Assembly (NCBI GenBank): GCA_010672185.1
Contig: JAAHHL010000236.1
Coordinates: forward strand, 1 to 8,438
Source: Caldora sp. SIO3E6
GTDB taxonomy: Bacteria > Cyanobacteriota > Cyanobacteriia > Cyanobacteriales > Coleofasciculaceae
DNA: 8,438 nt
Direction: 5' to 3'
The stretch's first letter is position 1, and each line of letters opens with the position of its first letter. A program made the translations under genes and the position numbers. Below the pieces are notes generated by a model. The model saw only the letters and a program-made list of their open reading frames with translations, was not told where the DNA came from and did no database searches. Below, piece by piece: positions 5,038 to 8,438 of this stretch.

Positions 5038-5496
5038 ATGTCTAAACGAGTGCAAGTAGTTCTTAATCAAGATATTAGAAAGCTAGGCAAGAATGGTGAC
5101 CTAGTGGAAGTAGCTCCTGGCTATGCCCGCAATTATCTCATTCCTAGAGGTATCGGAGCCCTAGCTACTACTGGTATTATCAAGCAAGTCGAACAGCGCA
5201 AAGAGAGAGAGAGGCAGCGCTTGATCGATATTCAAAAGCAAGCTGAAGCTCGTAAAACCGCCCTGGAAACCATCAGTCGCTTTACTATCCGCAAGCAAGT
5301 GGGTGAAGATGAAGCCATCTTTGGTACGGTTACTGCCTTAGAAGTAGCTGAAGTAATTCAACAGGCTACAGGGCAAGAAGTAGACAGGCGAGGCATTACT
5401 GTACCCGATATTAGCAAACTTGGTTTCTATAAAGCAGAAGTCAAGCTACATCCAGAGGTTACAGCGACTATCGAAATCCATGTTGCACCAAATTAA
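5038..5496 (+). CDS. rplI: 50S ribosomal protein L9 (bL9)
   Basis: The 152-residue protein has the bL9 layout: an N-terminal RNA-binding domain with the signature GYARNYLIPRGIGA (residues 28-41), a long charged connecting helix (about 45-75, rich in QRKERERQR and QKQAEARK) and a C-terminal domain ending EVTATIEIHVAPN. It binds 23S rRNA near the L1 stalk and supports reading-frame maintenance. Length is normal for the family. I start at MSKRVQVVLNQD, preceded by GAGAAGG; an open reading 13 residues longer does not look like bL9. In cyanobacteria rplI is commonly followed by dnaB; here about 2.45 kb lies between them. Confidence 0.97.
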   Translation: MSKRVQVVLNQDIRKLGKNGDLVEVAPGYARNYLIPRGIGALATTGIIKQVEQRKERERQRLIDIQKQAEARKTALETISRFTIRKQVGEDEAIFGTVTALEVAEVIQQATGQEVDRRGITVPDISKLGFYKAEVKLHPEVTATIEIHVAPN

Positions 5497-5531
5497 GGTG
5501 TTAGGTTTTAGGTGTTAGGTGTTAGGTGTTA
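5497..5531. repeat. Heptamer array GGTGTTA x5 directly after the rplI stop
   Basis: Five units (one variant, GGTTTTA) begin at the first base after the TAA of rplI. The array is followed by a palindromic repeat. Its exact abutment to the stop codon suggests that the array spreads up to, but not into, coding sequence. Confidence 0.88.
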
Positions 5532-5535
5532 GTTA

Positions 5536-5655
5536 GTGACACGACTAAAAATGTAGGTTGGGTGGAACGGAGTGAAACCCAACAAAGCGTTACTGGCGTT
5601 GGGTTACGCTATCGCTACACCCAACCTACTTATTCTACCATTTTAGGTGTGTCGC
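5536..5655. repeat. Palindromic intergenic repeat between rplI and the R-M genes
   Basis: GTAGGTTGGGTG (5553-5564) is perfectly matched by CACCCAACCTAC (5618-5629). Inside, further GTTGGGT and ACCCAAC words can form two smaller hairpins, and weaker outer arms (GTGACACGACTAAAA and TTTTAGGTGTGTCGC) extend the dyad. I recall similar GTAGGTTGGGT elements as frequent in cyanobacterial intergenic regions. It could slow or end transcription leaving rplI, which would separate rplI from the restriction genes; that is inference. Confidence 0.8.
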
Positions 5656-5709
5656 GCCAGTAAAGTGGACAATGCTAGCCTTATGACAATGACTACGAGA
5701 GGAGAAGCT

Positions 5710-5738
5710 TTTACAGAGTAAGCGGATCGCCTTAATAA
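5710..5738 (+). promoter_or_regulatory. Candidate promoter of the restriction-modification operon
   Basis: TTTACA (5710-5715) and TAATAA (5733-5738) are spaced by 17 bases, about 24 bases before the GTG of the endonuclease-like gene. The -35 is good, the -10 only fair. No binding site for a controller protein and no controller gene was recognised. Confidence 0.3.
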
Positions 5739-5761
5739 AATTATGAATAAATTGAGATATT

Positions 5762-6415
5762 GTGAAGCCGGAATTAACAATCAACATTCTTTTAGATGAA
5801 GCAGGCAAATTTGCAGAGATTGAGAGTATTTATGATGAACCATCACTTTACGGCGTCACAGACGGAAAGGCTGTAGGTACATACCTCGAACACAAATTTA
5901 TGGCGTATTTAAGCCAAGCATACACTTACGAGGCAGGTAACTCAGCTTCCGGCATTGATTTTCCAGAGCTGAATCTAGATATGAAAGTGACTAGTATCCG
6001 CCAACCTCAATCATCTTGTCCATTTAAATCTGCTCGCCAAAAGATTTTTGGTCTTGGATACAACTTATTGATATTTGTCTATGAAAAATCAGATGATAAC
6101 CAGAGTCGTACTGGTAGGCTTAATCTTCAACACACCATATTTGTTGATAAAGCTTGCACTGCAGACTACCAAATGACACGAGGGATTCTTGATATTCTCA
6201 AGAATGATGGCAACACAGATGACTTAATTGCTTTTATGCAGGATAAAAATCTACCTGTTGACGATATTGAGGCTCTGAATATTGCCGAGGAGATCTTGAA
6301 TACCCCACCAAAGCAAGGTTATCTCACTATATCTAACGCATTACAGTGGAGGCTTCAATACAGCCGAGTCATACAAAGAGCTGGAGATGTTCCAGGTCTC
6401 CATCGCGTTCGATAA
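5762..6415 (+). CDS. Type II restriction endonuclease-like protein, PD-(D/E)XK fold
   Basis: The 217-residue protein has a plausible PD-(D/E)XK active site: E43 in a helix (GTYLEHKFMAYL), then GIDFPELNLDMKVTS with D66, D73 and K75, followed by a hydrophobic strand (NLLIFVYEK, about 101-109). This is the size and order of a small type II endonuclease. It lies five bases before an N6-adenine methyltransferase gene, the main reason to call it the cutting partner; the recognition site cannot be read from sequence and I do not recognise a named subfamily. An in-frame stop nine bases upstream leaves GTG as the first usable start (an ATT precedes it). The ribosome-binding site is weak. No key residue seems missing. 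Confidence 0.72.
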   Translation: MKPELTINILLDEAGKFAEIESIYDEPSLYGVTDGKAVGTYLEHKFMAYLSQAYTYEAGNSASGIDFPELNLDMKVTSIRQPQSSCPFKSARQKIFGLGYNLLIFVYEKSDDNQSRTGRLNLQHTIFVDKACTADYQMTRGILDILKNDGNTDDLIAFMQDKNLPVDDIEALNIAEEILNTPPKQGYLTISNALQWRLQYSRVIQRAGDVPGLHRVR

Positions 6416-6420
6416 TAATT

Positions 6421-7902
6421 ATGCTCTCACAAAAACACAAACAGAAGTGTGAATTTGGTGATTTCCAAACTCCTGATGCTCTTGCTCACCAAGTTGTACA
6501 AACCTTGAAAGATCTTGATATTCAACCACAATCAGTTATTGAACCAAGTTGTGGTCAAGGAGCCTTTATCTTTGCTGCCGCTAATGTTTTTGCTAACAGT
6601 ACTCAGTTTATTGGTGTTGATATTAATCAAGCACATTTAGATATACTAAGGTCAAAAATTATTGCCCAAAATGTTACAGTTCCCATAAAGACTATTTGTA
6701 CCAGTTTCTTTGATGTGGATTGGTTGAATATCTTAAATAATTTACCTGAACCAATTTTAATTCTTGGCAACCCGCCTTGGGTCACCAGTGCAGAGTTGGG
6801 AAGGCTAAACAGCGATAATCTTCCGGTCAAGTCTAATTTTATGAAAATAAATGGTTTAGATGCACTGACTGGCAAGAGTAATTTTGATATTTCAGAATGG
6901 ATGCTCCTACAGCATCTTCAATGGTTGCAAGGACGAACAGGTATTGTGGCCATGCTATGTAAAACTGCTGTGGCTCGGAAAGTGCTTTTTTATGCTTGGA
7001 AGCACGATAAATTTATCCAACAAAGCAGAATTTATCAAATTGATGCCCTGAAATATTTCAAGGTAACAGTGGATGCTTGCTTATTTATAATAGAAATTGG
7101 CAGTATCAAACCCAAAGCTTGTTATTTTTTTGAACAATTGTCAGCTCAAAAACCATCAGACACGATTAACTACTATGATGGCCGAGTTATCGCTGATTTG
7201 GTAAACTACAAAAAATGGCAACACTTACGGGGAGCCGATAAGAACTATATATGGCGCTCTGGTATTAAGCATGACTGTTCCAAAGTGATGGAGTTGATCA
7301 AAATTGGTTCAGTATATCAGAACGGCAATGGTGTGATAGTCTCCCTAGAAGATAACTATATCTATCCTCTGTTGAAAAGTTCTGATGTGGCCAATGGTCG
7401 AGTAAGTGACTGTCGAAAGTATGTATTGATTACACAGCAGTATATTGGAGAAGAGACAAACAAAATTAAGGAGCAAGCACCCAAAACATGGCGCTATTTA
7501 CAAGAAAACGCTGCTGCTCTTGCAAAACGTAGTAGCTCAGTATATAAAAAACGTCCAGAATTTTCAATTTTTGGTGTTGGTAATTACACCTTTTATCCTT
7601 GGAAAGTCGCTATATCTGGTTTTTATAAGAAGCTGAGTTTTTATGCAGTTCCTCGTATCAAAAATTATCCTGTAATCTTTGATGATACAGTTTATTTTAT
7701 ACCATGCTCTTCTGAAGAAGAAGCACATTTTATCGCTGATTTACTCAATTCCTCTATTGCTAAGATGTTTTTCAATTCCATGATTTTCTGGGGCAACAAA
7801 CGACCAATTACAATTGATTTACTTAAACAGCTCAATATCCAGGCTCTTGCCCGTGAACTTAACCGTGAAGATGAGTATATTTACCATATTAAAAAACATT
7901 AA
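6421..7902 (+). CDS. N6-adenine DNA methyltransferase of a type II R-M system
   Basis: The 493-residue protein shows methyltransferase motifs in the order X, I, II, IV: GDFQTPDALAHQVV (13-26), SAM-binding IEPSCGQGAFIFAA (40-53), GVDINQ with acidic D67 (65-70), and catalytic NPPW (117-120). NPP(Y/W) marks transfer of a methyl group to an exocyclic amino group, here adenine N6 by overall architecture. The long C-terminal part (about 250-490) should hold the target-recognition domain. It would protect host DNA from the endonuclease-like neighbour. I start at the ATG after the endonuclease stop; an in-frame reading 25 residues longer only overlaps that gene. Without the endonuclease context it could be a solitary methylase, but the five-base spacing argues for one operon. 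Confidence 0.88.
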   Translation: MLSQKHKQKCEFGDFQTPDALAHQVVQTLKDLDIQPQSVIEPSCGQGAFIFAAANVFANSTQFIGVDINQAHLDILRSKIIAQNVTVPIKTICTSFFDVDWLNILNNLPEPILILGNPPWVTSAELGRLNSDNLPVKSNFMKINGLDALTGKSNFDISEWMLLQHLQWLQGRTGIVAMLCKTAVARKVLFYAWKHDKFIQQSRIYQIDALKYFKVTVDACLFIIEIGSIKPKACYFFEQLSAQKPSDTINYYDGRVIADLVNYKKWQHLRGADKNYIWRSGIKHDCSKVMELIKIGSVYQNGNGVIVSLEDNYIYPLLKSSDVANGRVSDCRKYVLITQQYIGEETNKIKEQAPKTWRYLQENAAALAKRSSSVYKKRPEFSIFGVGNYTFYPWKVAISGFYKKLSFYAVPRIKNYPVIFDDTVYFIPCSSEEEAHFIADLLNSSIAKMFFNSMIFWGNKRPITIDLLKQLNIQALARELNREDEYIYHIKKH

Positions 7903-7948
7903 ATTTAATCAAATATGTACAGTTTTATCTTGAGATTACTACCGGTAT

Positions 7949-8438
7949 ATGGCACAAGAACCTAATTTTTCTTCATTTAGCAACAACTCTCTACCTCCTC
8001 AGAACATTGACGCTGAGGAGTCAATTCTGGGGGGTATTCTGCTAGACCCGGAAGCTATCGGTCGGGTTGCTGATACCCTGCTAGCAGAAGCATTCTATAT
8101 CAATGCCCACAAAGATATTTACCAAGCTGCTTTATTGCTCTACAGTCAGGGTAAACCAACGGACTTGATGAGTGTTACATCCTGGTTGTACGACCATGAA
8201 TCATTAGACAAAGTTGGTGGCCAAAGTAAGTTAGCTCAATTAGTGGAGCGTACTGTATCAGCGGTTAATATTGACCGGTACGCTACATTAGTAATGGACA
8301 AGTACCTGCGTCGCCAATTGATTAAGGCAGGTAATGAGATTGTACAGCTGGGCTATGAGACATCGACTGAATTGGAACAAGTCCTCGACCAAGCAGAACA
8401 AAAAATCTTCAGCCTTACCCAGTCTCGTCCACAACAGG
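7949..8438 (+). CDS. dnaB: Replicative DNA helicase DnaB, N-terminal part
   Basis: The visible 163 residues start MAQEPNFSSFSNNSLPPQNI and continue with AEESILGGILLDPEAI, the classic N-terminal DnaB domain, followed by the linker-helix region (DKYLRRQLIKAGNEIV, about 118-132). The hexameric helicase unwinds DNA at the replication fork and binds primase through this domain. The gene runs off the right edge before the RecA-like ATPase core, so Walker motifs and any intein, which cyanobacterial dnaB genes often carry, cannot be judged. Only 46 bases separate it from the methyltransferase gene, with no hairpin, so read-through from the restriction-modification operon is possible. The ribosome-binding site is weak. 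Confidence 0.96.
   Translation, partial: MAQEPNFSSFSNNSLPPQNIDAEESILGGILLDPEAIGRVADTLLAEAFYINAHKDIYQAALLLYSQGKPTDLMSVTSWLYDHESLDKVGGQSKLAQLVERTVSAVNIDRYATLVMDKYLRRQLIKAGNEIVQLGYETSTELEQVLDQAEQKIFSLTQSRPQQ

Noticed and set aside
5683..5721. Small frame MTMTTRGEAFTE as a leader peptide before the R-M operon
   Set aside because: Twelve residues, no clear ribosome site and no attenuator-like hairpins; it would also end before the candidate -10 box.
5743..5799. ATG reading MNKLRYCEAG... as the endonuclease start
   Set aside because: It is in another frame and stops after 18 codons; joining it to the endonuclease would need a frameshift for which there is no evidence.
6627..7636. Short frames inside the methyltransferase gene (minus 6627-6875, plus 7445-7636)
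   Set aside because: They are shadows of a gene with clear methyltransferase motifs.

Overview
The window looks like a chromosomal segment of a cyanobacterium, probably filamentous. The palindrome GCGATCGC (HIP1) occurs at about seven places, runs of 7-base tandem repeats of the kind known from heterocystous cyanobacteria are common, and the gene order rplI then dnaB is typical of the phylum. No species can be named from sequence alone.

Bases 1-4990 form an accessory island. All convincing genes in it lie on the minus strand and belong to toxin-antitoxin (TA) modules: a PIN toxin with a ribbon-helix-helix-like antitoxin (1020-1744); a cysteine-less YgiT-like antitoxin (2128-2361) next to a truncated DUF4258-type toxin (2552-2716); a PIN toxin with a Phd/YefM antitoxin (3312-3912); and a MntA-HepT pair (4140-4803). 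The modules alternate with non-coding repeats: a composite element of up to about 590 bases present as one full copy, one tandem half copy, one 5' fragment and one variant full copy, plus heptamer arrays and a direct repeat of about 100 bases that brackets MntA-HepT.

Bases 4970-8438 are plus-strand. A promoter-like sequence in the second direct repeat leads into rplI (ribosomal protein bL9). After a heptamer array and a palindromic repeat comes a two-gene operon: a PD-(D/E)XK endonuclease-like protein and an N6-adenine DNA methyltransferase, very likely a type II restriction-modification system. It ends 46 bases before dnaB, the replicative helicase gene, which runs off the right edge.

The picture is a core replication/ribosomal locus that has collected addictive or defensive modules on both sides of rplI, with repeats at most module boundaries. 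The least expected signals are the alternation of repeats with TA modules, the direct repeats around mntA-hepT, the broken DUF4258 toxin whose antitoxin remains intact, and the restriction-modification pair placed between rplI and dnaB. No tRNA, rRNA, CRISPR array or intact transposase was seen.
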